This document shows, one piece after another, positions 13,651 through 20,374 of a stretch of DNA of 22,000 nucleotides. The DNA is from a virus: IMG/VR virus record IMGVR_UViG_3300029787_000377, positions 1 to 22,000 of that record; one strand, 5' to 3'. Position 1 is the first letter of the stretch; each line of letters opens with the position of its first letter. Under the pieces are notes generated by a model. That model had not been told where the DNA came from and made no database searches. It saw nothing but the letters and a program-made list of their open reading frames with translations. A program made the position numbers and the translations under genes.

Positions 13651-15574
13651 AGAACTTCCATCTGTATACCAACAATTCATCCACAAATCTAGATATGCCA
13701 GATGGTTACCCACAGAAAATAGAAGAGAAGAATGGCATGAAACAGTTGCACGATATTTTAATTTTTTTGAAAAGCATCTTGAAAAGAATTGTGGATATAT
13801 TTTAGATAAGAAAACCCGAAAGTACTTAGAAGATAAAGTTTTAAATTTAGAAGTTATGCCGTCAATGAGAGCATTGATGACCGCAGGACCAGCTTTGGAC
13901 AAAGAAAACATCGCAGGATATAATTGTTCCTATATCCCGGTTGATCATCCAAAAGCTTTTGATGAAATATTATATGTTTTAATGTGTGGAACAGGAGTGG
14001 GGTTTAGTGTTGAAAAAAAGTACATTGAGAATTTGCCTATTGTTGCTGATAATATGCACCCAACTGAAACTACTATTGTCGTTCGAGATTCTAAGCTCGG
14101 GTGGGCAAAAGCATTTCGGGAAATCCTTACATTATTATATGCCGGGCAAATACCCAAGTGGGATATCTCTAACGTACGAGGAGCTGGAGAGAGGCTTCAC
14201 ACATTCGGTGGAAGAGCTTCTGGACCCGGCCCCCTCGTCGACCTCTTTAATTTTTCCACGGAAGTGTTTACTAAGGCACAAGGACGACGACTCACTTCCC
14301 TTGAATGCCACGACTTGGTGTGTAAAGTCGGAGAAATCGTTGTTGTTGGAGGAGTAAGACGATCAGCTATGATTAGTCTTTCAGATTTAAATGATAGAGA
14401 AATGAGAGATGCTAAATCAGGGGAATGGTATCGTGTTGAAAGTCAACGTGCTTTATCTAATAATTCCGCAGTCTATCAAAACAAACCAGAAAATATTGGT
14501 GTGTTTATGGAAGAGTGGTTATCCCTCTACAAATCAGGCAGTGGTGAACGAGGAATCTTTAACAGACAAGCAAGTAAAAGAGTTGCTTCCAGAAACAAAC
14601 GAAGAGATACTGACTTTGAGTTTGGAACCAATCCTTGTTCAGAAATAATTTTACGACCACATCAAGTGTGCAACCTCAGTGAATGTGTGGTACGAAGTGG
14701 CGATAGTGAAGAGAAGTTATTAGATAAAGTAACGGCGGCCACTATTCTTGGAACGATGCAATCCACGTTAACATCTTTTAAATATCTACGAAAGACTTGG
14801 AAAGAGACAACCGAAAAAGAAAGACTGCTTGGAGTTTCTTTAACTGGTATTATGGATCATATGGTGTTAAGTGGTAATATTTTTAATAAAGAAGCATTAA
14901 AAACTTTATTAGTAAAATTAAAAAATAAATCTATTGCTGTTAACAAAGAGTGGGCAAAGAAACTTAAAATTAATCAATCAACTGCAATTACTTGTGTAAA
15001 ACCATCAGGCACCGTGTCACAACTTGTTAATGCGGCTTCGGGTATTCATGCAAGACACAATGATTATTACATAAGAAGAGTTCGTGGAGATAAGAAAGAT
15101 CCATTAACACAGTTTCTTATGTCCCAAAATATACCGACCGAAAGTTGTGTAATGAAACCAGACTCTACATCTGTATTTAGTTTTGTAGAAAAAGCACCAG
15201 ATAACGGTCTAACCAGACATTCAAGAACAGCGATTGAACAATTAGAACATTGGCTAATGTATGCTAAACATTGGTGCGAACATAAACCTAGTATAACCAT
15301 ATCGGTTAATGATGATGAGTGGCTTGGTGTCGCCGATTGGTGTTGGAGACATTTTGATGAATTAACAGGAGTTTCTTTTTTACCTAACTTTGGTCATGTA
15401 TATCAACAAGCACCTTATGAAGATATTGACAAAGATACGTATGATAAGCTACAAAAGAAACAACCAAATAAAATTAACTGGGATGAATTAATGACATATG
15501 AAAAAGAAGATACTACAAAGTCATCTCAAACATTAGCTTGTACAGCTGGAGCTTGTGAAGTTGTTGATGTATAA
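13640..15574 (+). CDS. nrdJ: adenosylcobalamin-dependent class II ribonucleotide reductase, 644 aa
   Basis: This enzyme makes deoxyribonucleotides and needs vitamin B12 coenzyme but no oxygen or second subunit. All five functional cysteines of the monomeric Lactobacillus-type enzyme are present: Cys96 (YNCSY), the thiyl Cys333 in NPCSEI with Asn331 and Glu335, Cys344 eleven residues later, and the C-terminal pair Cys634/Cys639 (CTAGAC). Other blocks are GTGVGFS, GGRASGPGPL, GGVRRSAMISLSDL and KPSGTVSQL. The ATG follows an exact GGAGACGAC site. Its end overlaps the oxygenase gene by 8 bases. Phages use it to recycle host nucleotides; the host must supply or import B12. Confidence 0.95.
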   Translation: MTTKELPSVYQQFIHKSRYARWLPTENRREEWHETVARYFNFFEKHLEKNCGYILDKKTRKYLEDKVLNLEVMPSMRALMTAGPALDKENIAGYNCSYIPVDHPKAFDEILYVLMCGTGVGFSVEKKYIENLPIVADNMHPTETTIVVRDSKLGWAKAFREILTLLYAGQIPKWDISNVRGAGERLHTFGGRASGPGPLVDLFNFSTEVFTKAQGRRLTSLECHDLVCKVGEIVVVGGVRRSAMISLSDLNDREMRDAKSGEWYRVESQRALSNNSAVYQNKPENIGVFMEEWLSLYKSGSGERGIFNRQASKRVASRNKRRDTDFEFGTNPCSEIILRPHQVCNLSECVVRSGDSEEKLLDKVTAATILGTMQSTLTSFKYLRKTWKETTEKERLLGVSLTGIMDHMVLSGNIFNKEALKTLLVKLKNKSIAVNKEWAKKLKINQSTAITCVKPSGTVSQLVNAASGIHARHNDYYIRRVRGDKKDPLTQFLMSQNIPTESCVMKPDSTSVFSFVEKAPDNGLTRHSRTAIEQLEHWLMYAKHWCEHKPSITISVNDDEWLGVADWCWRHFDELTGVSFLPNFGHVYQQAPYEDIDKDTYDKLQKKQPNKINWDELMTYEKEDTTKSSQTLACTAGACEVVDV

Positions 15575-16133
15575 AACCTATGTAACATTACCAGAAGTTG
15601 TCCCAACAAAACTCTGTGATACTATGGTTGAAGAATCATCCTCATATGATGATCATTTAGCCGGTGTTATGTGGAAAAAAGAAGTTGATTTAAAAAAAGA
15701 TAGGAATTCTAAAATTAGGTTTTATCCTGTTGATCATTGGATTGTTCCAAAACTTTGTGAAATTGCCGCAGAAATAAATAAAGAATATTATGGTTTTGAT
15801 ATTTCTAATTTACAATGCCCACAATTTGCCGAATATAAAAAAGGACAACACTATCAATGGCACAGAGATATTTATCCACCGGAACCTGATGGACCTTATC
15901 CGGGATTAATTAGAAAATTATCAATGTGTATTCAATTATCTAATTTTGAAGATTATAAAGGAGGTATTTTACAAATTAAAAATATGGACGGTAAGATAGA
16001 ACCAATAGAAGGTTTTAAAAATAAAGGAGATATGATTATGTTTCCTTCTTTTAATCTTCATAGAATAAAAGCGGTGACAGAAGGAACACGTCATAGTTTA
16101 GTTTGTTGGTTTATGGGACAACCTTTTAGATAA
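15567..16133 (+). CDS. 2-oxoglutarate/Fe(II)-dependent oxygenase, 188 aa
   Basis: This is a prolyl-hydroxylase-type dioxygenase that would use iron, oxygen and 2-oxoglutarate. The iron facial triad is visible: His99 and Asp101 in WHRD, and His165 in FNLHRI, with Arg175 ten residues later (GTRHSLVCWF) for 2-oxoglutarate binding. The YKGGILQI block and GDMIMFPS are typical of the PKHD/PiuC-like group. The ATG at 15567, inside the reductase stop region, is preferred to the GTG at 15555; the ribosome-binding site is weak, suggesting coupling. The substrate is unknown: protein, nucleic acid or sugar are all possible. Confidence 0.88.
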   Translation: MYKTYVTLPEVVPTKLCDTMVEESSSYDDHLAGVMWKKEVDLKKDRNSKIRFYPVDHWIVPKLCEIAAEINKEYYGFDISNLQCPQFAEYKKGQHYQWHRDIYPPEPDGPYPGLIRKLSMCIQLSNFEDYKGGILQIKNMDGKIEPIEGFKNKGDMIMFPSFNLHRIKAVTEGTRHSLVCWFMGQPFR

Positions 16134-16135
16134 TT

Positions 16136-16477
16136 ATGAAAGAAGATATTGTCAGCCGACCTTGGGGAACATATAAAGTTCTAAAAAGAACTCCCAACAT
16201 GGTTGCCAAGATACTTAATGTCTATCCGGGACGATCAATGTCTGTTCAGTACCATAATTTTAGAGAAGAACACTGGAAAATTTTAAAAGGCCAAGCAACG
16301 GTCCTCATAAATGACCGGTGGTGGGAATTTATGCCCGGAGCTAGGGTTTATATCCCAAAAAGAACAATTCATTGTGTACGAGCCTCTGTGGGCCATATAA
16401 GGATATTCGAGGTTTGGAACGGTGAAAAACTAGATGAAAACGATATAATAAGGGTATATGATGATTATAATAGTTAG
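16136..16477 (+). CDS. mannose-6-phosphate isomerase-type cupin, 113 aa
   Basis: This single cupin domain resembles the C-terminal isomerase half of ManC/type II phosphomannose isomerases. Signs are RPWGTYKVL at the start, LNVYPGRSMSVQYHNFREEHW with metal-binding His/Glu residues, GQATVLINDR, RVYIPKRTIH and DIIRVYDDY at the end. It lacks the nucleotidyltransferase half, so it would convert fructose-6-phosphate to mannose-6-phosphate or act on another sugar phosphate. It starts two bases after the oxygenase stop and overlaps the next gene by 17 bases, forming a small sugar-metabolism pair. Confidence 0.85.
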   Translation: MKEDIVSRPWGTYKVLKRTPNMVAKILNVYPGRSMSVQYHNFREEHWKILKGQATVLINDRWWEFMPGARVYIPKRTIHCVRASVGHIRIFEVWNGEKLDENDIIRVYDDYNS

Positions 16478-16886
16478 TGGAGGGTTCGATCCAGTACATT
16501 CGGGCCATATTCAAATGTTTAAACAAGCAAATGACCTAGGAGCTGTATGGCTTTTGTTAAATACAGATAAATGGTTACAAAAAAAGAAGGGATATAATTT
16601 ATTATCGTATAAAGAAAGAGAAATAATTCTAACATCTAATAGATTTATTGATCGAGTTATTAAAGCAAAGGATAATAATGATACCGTGGTAAATAATTTA
16701 AAAGAATTTGTTAACAACGGTTTGGAGTTTGTGTTTGCTAATGGTGGAGATAGAATTCCAACGAATACTCCTGAAGTTTCTTTTTGTATGAAAAATGAAA
16801 TACCGATGATATTTAATCTTGGCGGAAATAAAGTTACCTCCTCTTCAAAAATTGCTCAAAAATTTCTTGAACAAGCTTGTAAATAG
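16461..16886 (+). CDS. cytidylyltransferase-like (HxGH) nucleotidyltransferase, 141 aa
   Basis: This is a HIGH-superfamily nucleotidyltransferase that would join a nucleotide to a phosphorylated sugar or alcohol. Visible features are GGFDPVHSGH with His13 and His16, an LLLNTDKW strand, ERIIL-like helix (REIILTSNRFID), FANGGDR and a late SSSKI loop. It lacks the kinase half found in HldE, and resembles stand-alone TagD or RfaE C-terminal enzymes; the substrate cannot be told. Tandem ATGs at 16458 and 16461 compete; 16461 gives 6-base spacing from AAGGG. It is the last plus-strand gene, with a promoter embedded at its end. Confidence 0.85.
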   Translation: MIIIVSGGFDPVHSGHIQMFKQANDLGAVWLLLNTDKWLQKKKGYNLLSYKEREIILTSNRFIDRVIKAKDNNDTVVNNLKEFVNNGLEFVFANGGDRIPTNTPEVSFCMKNEIPMIFNLGGNKVTSSSKIAQKFLEQACK

Positions 16887-16894
16887 TATATAAT
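16867..16894 (+). promoter_or_regulatory. promoter at the 3' end of the cytidylyltransferase gene
   Basis: TTGAAC (16867-16872) lies inside the end of the coding sequence, and a perfect TATAAT (16889-16894) follows 16 bases later, just after the stop codon. Transcription would begin near 16901 and meet the terminator after about 70 bases, so no protein gene is served. Confidence 0.45.
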
Positions 16895-16899
16895 CTTAA

Positions 16900-16971
16900 A
16901 TGAAACAACGTCGTCAATATAATCCCTAGAGTTGGGAAGGTGTTTACCGTAAGACTCTAGGGATTTTTTTT
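16900..16971 (+). ncRNA. candidate short RNA (or terminated micro-leader)
   Basis: A promoter-terminator pair only about 70 bases apart would produce a roughly 71-base RNA ending in a 12-bp hairpin and a U-run, the usual shape of a phage or bacterial small RNA. It contains a nine-codon frame (16900-16929, MKQRRQYNP) with no ribosome-binding site. No target is known. Confidence 0.35.
16921..16971 (+). terminator. strong rho-independent terminator, plus strand
   Basis: AATCCCTAGAGT (16921-16932) and ACTCTAGGGATT (16954-16965) form a perfect 12-bp stem around a 21-base loop, directly followed by a run of eight T (16964-16971). It ends the long plus-strand transcript. On the minus strand the same stem lacks a T-run, but could still stabilise the 3' end of the opposing transcript. 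Confidence 0.9.
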
Positions 16972-16978
16972 GCCTCAA

Positions 16979-17059
16979 TTATTTTTCAGCACAAGCATAG
17001 CTATTGATTTCTAGACCAACAGATATTTCAGTGATTTTAGGTTGTGTCCACTTTGACAT
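16979..17059 (-). CDS. pqqA: PqqA-like pyrroloquinoline quinone precursor peptide, 26 aa
   Basis: PqqA is the peptide from which the redox cofactor PQQ is cut: PqqE cross-links a Glu and a Tyr side chain, and PqqD, B, F/G and C finish the product. This 26-residue peptide has the family plan: W4 and P7 near the N-terminus (KWTQPKITEI), then VGLEINSYACAEK with Glu17 and Tyr21 in the invariant E-x3-Y spacing. GGAG (17065-17068) stands 5 bases ahead of the ATG. It has its own promoter and a two-hairpin leader and lies downstream of the holin on the same strand. No other pqq gene is in the window, so host enzymes would be needed. An in-frame ATG at 17086 lacks a ribosome-binding site. Confidence 0.85.
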   Translation of the reverse strand: MSKWTQPKITEISVGLEINSYACAEK

Positions 17060-17070
17060 ATCAACTCCAT

Positions 17071-17117
17071 TGTTAAAGGTTAACATTAGTGCTGGTTGTC
17101 TAAGACCGCAGCCACTA
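17071..17117 (-). promoter_or_regulatory. two-hairpin 5' leader of pqqA
   Basis: Read on the minus strand, the leader starts with a stem of TAGT-GCTG against CAGC-ACTA (8 bp with one bulged G; 17109-17117 pairing with 17087-17094), then TGTTAA-CCT-TTAACA (17085-17071), a perfect 6-bp stem with a 3-base loop. The predicted transcript start falls at the foot of the first hairpin, and the ribosome-binding site lies 2 bases after the second. The arrangement could control mRNA stability or translation. Confidence 0.45.
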
Positions 17118-17123
17118 TAAATG

Positions 17124-17152
17124 ATTATAATAACACTTATTTAGATAAACAA
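17124..17152 (-). promoter_or_regulatory. promoter for pqqA, minus strand
   Basis: On the minus strand TTGTTT (17152-17147) and a perfect TATAAT (17129-17124) are separated by exactly 17 bases. The -35 match is modest. Transcription would start near 17117, about 58 bases ahead of the pqqA ATG. It would allow pqqA expression apart from the late genes. Confidence 0.5.
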
Positions 17153-17154
17153 TA

Positions 17155-17553
17155 CTATTTTTTAAGATTGTCTCTAGCTACACCACGAGACTTCTCGAAT
17201 GACCTCATGCCACCAAGCCCCAATAAAGCAATAACTAAGGACATAAGTTCTTCTGTTTGTAAATCAGGCAAAGTGATGCCGGGAGCCCATATTGCACAGG
17301 CCCACTCGGCTAGGGGGAGGATAAAAAAATTAGTAAATAAACCAAGACAAGCCACCCACATGATGGCAGGTCTAGCTCCCGATACAAATATACTTGGATG
17401 CTTGGCTTGTTCGGTATTAGCCTTAGCTTGTTCTTGGGCAAGGGCTAATGTTTGTTTTCTAAGTTCACCATTAATCTTGGTTTTTAAATCTTTGTCTTCG
17501 ACAAACTTGTCTAATATTTTTCCGGCTACTCCGATAACACTATTTGCAATCAT
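17155..17553 (-). CDS. GTA-type 3-TM holin, 132 aa
   Basis: This matches the 'holin of 3 TMs, for gene-transfer release' type (Pfam GTA_holin_3TM), which permeabilises the inner membrane so lysis enzymes can act. A charged helical N-terminus (residues 1-50) is followed by the signature SIFVSGARPAIMWVACLGLF, membrane spans at about 60-90, and a third at about 104-117 (LMSLVIALLGLGGMRSFEK). The family is common in alphaproteobacterial phages and gene transfer agents. GGAG precedes the ATG, which overlaps the upstream gene by 4 bases. No endolysin is evident in the window. Confidence 0.85.
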   Translation of the reverse strand: MIANSVIGVAGKILDKFVEDKDLKTKINGELRKQTLALAQEQAKANTEQAKHPSIFVSGARPAIMWVACLGLFTNFFILPLAEWACAIWAPGITLPDLQTEELMSLVIALLGLGGMRSFEKSRGVARDNLKK

Positions 17554-17858
17554 ACGTTCTCTCCATTGAGTTTATCCATTATAACACTTTTTAACTGATC
17601 CATCAAAACATAAGCTTGAGTAAGATTTAAACTGCCTATAAAATAATCAATTAAGGGCCCATCATCATCCATTAATATTGTAATCATACCTGTTGCTTTT
17701 AAAGCATCAATATCTTTTTTAATTGTTTCTAAACTATCCAGCACCATTTTTTGATACTCTTCTTTAGGTGTTTGAGCTGCCAAATCTTTAGACATAATTT
17801 TAGGATTGGCATTTTTAAATAAATTTACAACCACGTCTTTATCTTCTTTATCAGTCAT
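17550..17858 (-). CDS. hypothetical protein, 102 aa
   Basis: This is a 102-residue acidic protein starting behind GGAGG and overlapping both neighbours (8 bases upstream, 4 bases downstream), so it is translated with the glycosyltransferase and holin genes. The centre is helical (EEYQKMVLDSLETIKKDIDALKA), and the C-terminal third (GPLIDYFIGSLNLTQAYVLMDQL) is amphipathic rather than a clear membrane span. No family is recognised; its place next to the holin makes a lysis-related role possible but unproven. Confidence 0.7.
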   Translation of the reverse strand: MTDKEDKDVVVNLFKNANPKIMSKDLAAQTPKEEYQKMVLDSLETIKKDIDALKATGMITILMDDDGPLIDYFIGSLNLTQAYVLMDQLKSVIMDKLNGENV

Positions 17859-18762
17859 TGTCCTCCATTAAATGTTTCCAAGGTAAACCATGAGCCATTT
17901 CTGTTACGGTCCATTGTGTAAAAGCTAAATTTTGTAGAAGCTGTTGACGATCTTCCATTTTTGGTTTCTCGATATCTTCTAAACTATGACTAGAGATTGG
18001 ATAAGTGAAATTAAGACTACTAGGTGTAATAACAGGGACACCAGCAAGCACACTATCCACCGATCCCCCACTTGTAAAGCTAACCGTTGCCCAACAATCT
18101 TTAAGGTCTTCTTCAATCTTTGTTGTATTTCCTTTAACCAATTCAACATTTTGTTGCTCCTTAATAAAATTTTCAAACTTTGATAAATCGTAACCAGAAA
18201 TTAATGGATGCATGCGAACCTTTATAAGACGTTTAGAATGTTTTTGACATTCAATTATATTATCTTGTAACCATTGTAGTATATCTACCTCTAAAGTAGA
18301 AGCATCTCCGGGAAGTTGCATAAGAAATAATATATGGTTACCGTCTTTTCTCCAGTCTTTAACCTGTATGTTTAAATCTGTTCTAAGAATACCCCAACGT
18401 TGTTTTTCACTTTTTTTATTATTAAACTCTCCCAAAGTATCCATGTAATGATTTTTTCCGAGTCTATAATATTTATGATCTTCTGTTATTGTTCTACCAA
18501 GTAAAGGTGCTTCAAATACTAAAAAATCTCCTTTATGCTTTTCTCGTATATCATTTTTTAAAACATGATGGGGATTACTTCTATTTTTCCATGAACCAAA
18601 CATAACAGCTACATCACACTGCATGTAATGAGGTGAGTTTGACAAGAAAACTAAATGGTCTGTTGTGGTTCTAATTCCGTGACAGAAAGCTGTTAGACAA
18701 TTTAAATGTGGATCTTGTACCGCCGTATTAATAAATACTCCAACTATTTTTTTATTCTTCAT
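17851..18762 (-). CDS. capsule-polysaccharide/glycosyltransferase-like protein, 303 aa
   Basis: This resembles GT-B fold sugar transferases of the capsule synthesis type. The C-terminal half shows RMHPLISGYDLSKFE, ATVSFTSGGSVDSVLAGVPVI and a final QWTVTEMAHGLPWKHL, where the Ser/Gly-rich turn and GVPVI belong to the nucleotide-sugar site of such enzymes. The N-terminal half is less conserved. The ATG at 18762 lies 8 bases behind AGGGA and overlaps the upstream gene by 11 bases. It may add sugars to phage particles or alter host surface sugars; the donor and acceptor are unknown. Confidence 0.65.
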   Translation of the reverse strand: MKNKKIVGVFINTAVQDPHLNCLTAFCHGIRTTTDHLVFLSNSPHYMQCDVAVMFGSWKNRSNPHHVLKNDIREKHKGDFLVFEAPLLGRTITEDHKYYRLGKNHYMDTLGEFNNKKSEKQRWGILRTDLNIQVKDWRKDGNHILFLMQLPGDASTLEVDILQWLQDNIIECQKHSKRLIKVRMHPLISGYDLSKFENFIKEQQNVELVKGNTTKIEEDLKDCWATVSFTSGGSVDSVLAGVPVITPSSLNFTYPISSHSLEDIEKPKMEDRQQLLQNLAFTQWTVTEMAHGLPWKHLMEDND

Positions 18763-20374
18763 CAAACAATTCCCTATACGTTATTGTATTATTTTTTTTA
18801 TTTAGACCATCGTTCCATAAAGCAGGTATCAAACCAGTACCATGAACATTAATTTGTAAATCAACTTCTTCATTTTGCATTAACTTTTCAAAGTCTTGAG
18901 CTTGAGCTAAAAGTTCTCCTGTCGTCCAAAAAGGTTTACTGTCTTCACCTACAGAAACTTTTAACCATTTCTTTGTACCGTCTTCTCCTAGTTCATTTTT
19001 ATCTTTAGGCGGCCCGTCATTACACGAATCAAATCCATAAAGATGAACCGTTCTAAAACCAAGAGTATGGACTAAACCAATCGACCTCATACCCGCACAG
19101 GTTCCTCCTGTAATTAACAATCTGTCTTTAAAATAATCCCAACCTTCAATAGCATTACAATAAGCATCCCACCCTATAACATTAGCTTTTTTATCAAGCA
19201 GATGAGTTACAACATCTGTATTAGACATAGTAGCTACAAAGTATTTAATACTAGGATGTGGTTCAGCTAATAATTCTTTTCTTATAAACCCGTGAGTAGA
19301 CTTTTCGTGAAAGGGTCTAGGATCTAAAACTGTACAGCCCCAAGGTTGTATACCATTTTCAAGAAGTATGTTGTGGCTATGTTTAACACATATAATTTTA
19401 ACACCATTGTTTTGTTCGAGCCTAATGTTTTCTAAATTATTTTTTAATGAAGGACCAGCGGAGACAATAGCAACTTCCTCGTTATTCCATTTACATTTTT
19501 TTAACATAGATGGAATTCGTTCTGAGTTTGTCATTATATTCATGCGAATCTCTTCCACAGGCATACAATCTTGCGGTTCTACAACAATTGGTTTTTTCTT
19601 GTCGTTAGGTCGTTTATGTTGAACCTCTGTATTTACATTAGCAGCTTGTTGTTTTTCCTGTTTAAACTTTAATAAACCTTTATTGTGATACAAATATTTT
19701 ACTAAAGGTGAACATTCAAAAGCATTAAGGTCAGCACAATAAGGAGATAAATTATATACTTTCATACCATGAGCTTGGTGTAATTTTAACAATCGAGTTA
19801 AGACAAAAGCATCATGCCACTCTTTATAGTTAAAGACTTCTCCAGTAGCCCACGTGCCATATAGGTCTGCAATGACAGCTTGATTTAAATTACTCATCTT
19901 TAACATAAAGAAACCAGCTTCTGCATAGTTGGTTGCTGTACGATCTAAGATACAAATATCTTGTCCCTCTGGTAGCCACTCTGATAATTCTTTGTGTGTA
20001 ATTTTATTATAGGTTACTGTGTCGGCATCTAACCAAATACCTATGTCACCCTTTGGCGGGTTCTTAACAAAAAAGTCATACTCAGTATAAACTTTATAAG
20101 CCCAACGACTAGCATCTGTTCGCCAGTTAGATTTGTTAGGATTGTCTTTATGAGTCTCCAAAAACTTGCATAAGCCATTATCATTATCGGTAAGGTCAAT
20201 GAACTCTACTCTTTTTTTATCATAGCTTTGTAGCCCTACTTCTGGCCAATCATTGTAATAAGCATAAAGTTTAATGTCTTCAGGCCAGTTTTTTATAAAA
20301 CTGTCTACACATTCTTTAGCATAAATATTCCAGTGATCTCCTCGAAAGGAAGTTACAACGTTAATTTTAGACAT
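18752..20374 (-). CDS. glycosyltransferase fused to a DUF115/MptE-like domain, 540 aa
   Basis: Two domains are visible. Residues 1 to about 235 form a GT-A type glycosyltransferase with WLDADT (Asp116, Asp118) as the metal-binding DxD motif. After a polar linker (about 236-290), residues 295-500 match the DUF115/6-hydroxymethylpterin pyrophosphokinase MptE-like fold, also found in Maf flagellin glycosylation proteins, with VAIVSAGPSLKNN, WGCTVLDPRPF, ITGGTCAGMRSIGL and LYGFDSC. The fusion suggests one protein that makes or transfers an unusual sugar, possibly a nonulosonic acid. It overlaps both neighbours by 11 and 22 bases. Confidence 0.8.
   Translation of the reverse strand: MSKINVVTSFRGDHWNIYAKECVDSFIKNWPEDIKLYAYYNDWPEVGLQSYDKKRVEFIDLTDNDNGLCKFLETHKDNPNKSNWRTDASRWAYKVYTEYDFFVKNPPKGDIGIWLDADTVTYNKITHKELSEWLPEGQDICILDRTATNYAEAGFFMLKMSNLNQAVIADLYGTWATGEVFNYKEWHDAFVLTRLLKLHQAHGMKVYNLSPYCADLNAFECSPLVKYLYHNKGLLKFKQEKQQAANVNTEVQHKRPNDKKKPIVVEPQDCMPVEEIRMNIMTNSERIPSMLKKCKWNNEEVAIVSAGPSLKNNLENIRLEQNNGVKIICVKHSHNILLENGIQPWGCTVLDPRPFHEKSTHGFIRKELLAEPHPSIKYFVATMSNTDVVTHLLDKKANVIGWDAYCNAIEGWDYFKDRLLITGGTCAGMRSIGLVHTLGFRTVHLYGFDSCNDGPPKDKNELGEDGTKKWLKVSVGEDSKPFWTTGELLAQAQDFEKLMQNEEVDLQINVHGTGLIPALWNDGLNKKNNTITYRELFDEE

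Noticed and set aside
13986-14357. 123-codon frame inside the ribonucleotide reductase gene
   Set aside because: It is a shifted frame within a gene whose every motif is intact; no ribosome-binding site.
16483-16492. GGTTCGATCC, identical to a typical tRNA T-arm
   Set aside because: It encodes GGFDP of the nucleotidyltransferase active site; no acceptor stem, anticodon arm or CCA lies around it, so neither a tRNA nor a clear attachment site is supported.
17060-17086. In-frame ATG giving nine extra residues on PqqA
   Set aside because: No ribosome-binding site precedes it and it lies inside the second leader hairpin; known PqqA peptides begin close to the W-x-x-P segment.
17096-17569. 157-codon plus-strand reading frame
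   Set aside because: It lies opposite the holin gene, has no ribosome-binding site and shows no protein-like pattern; the minus-strand holin has family signatures.
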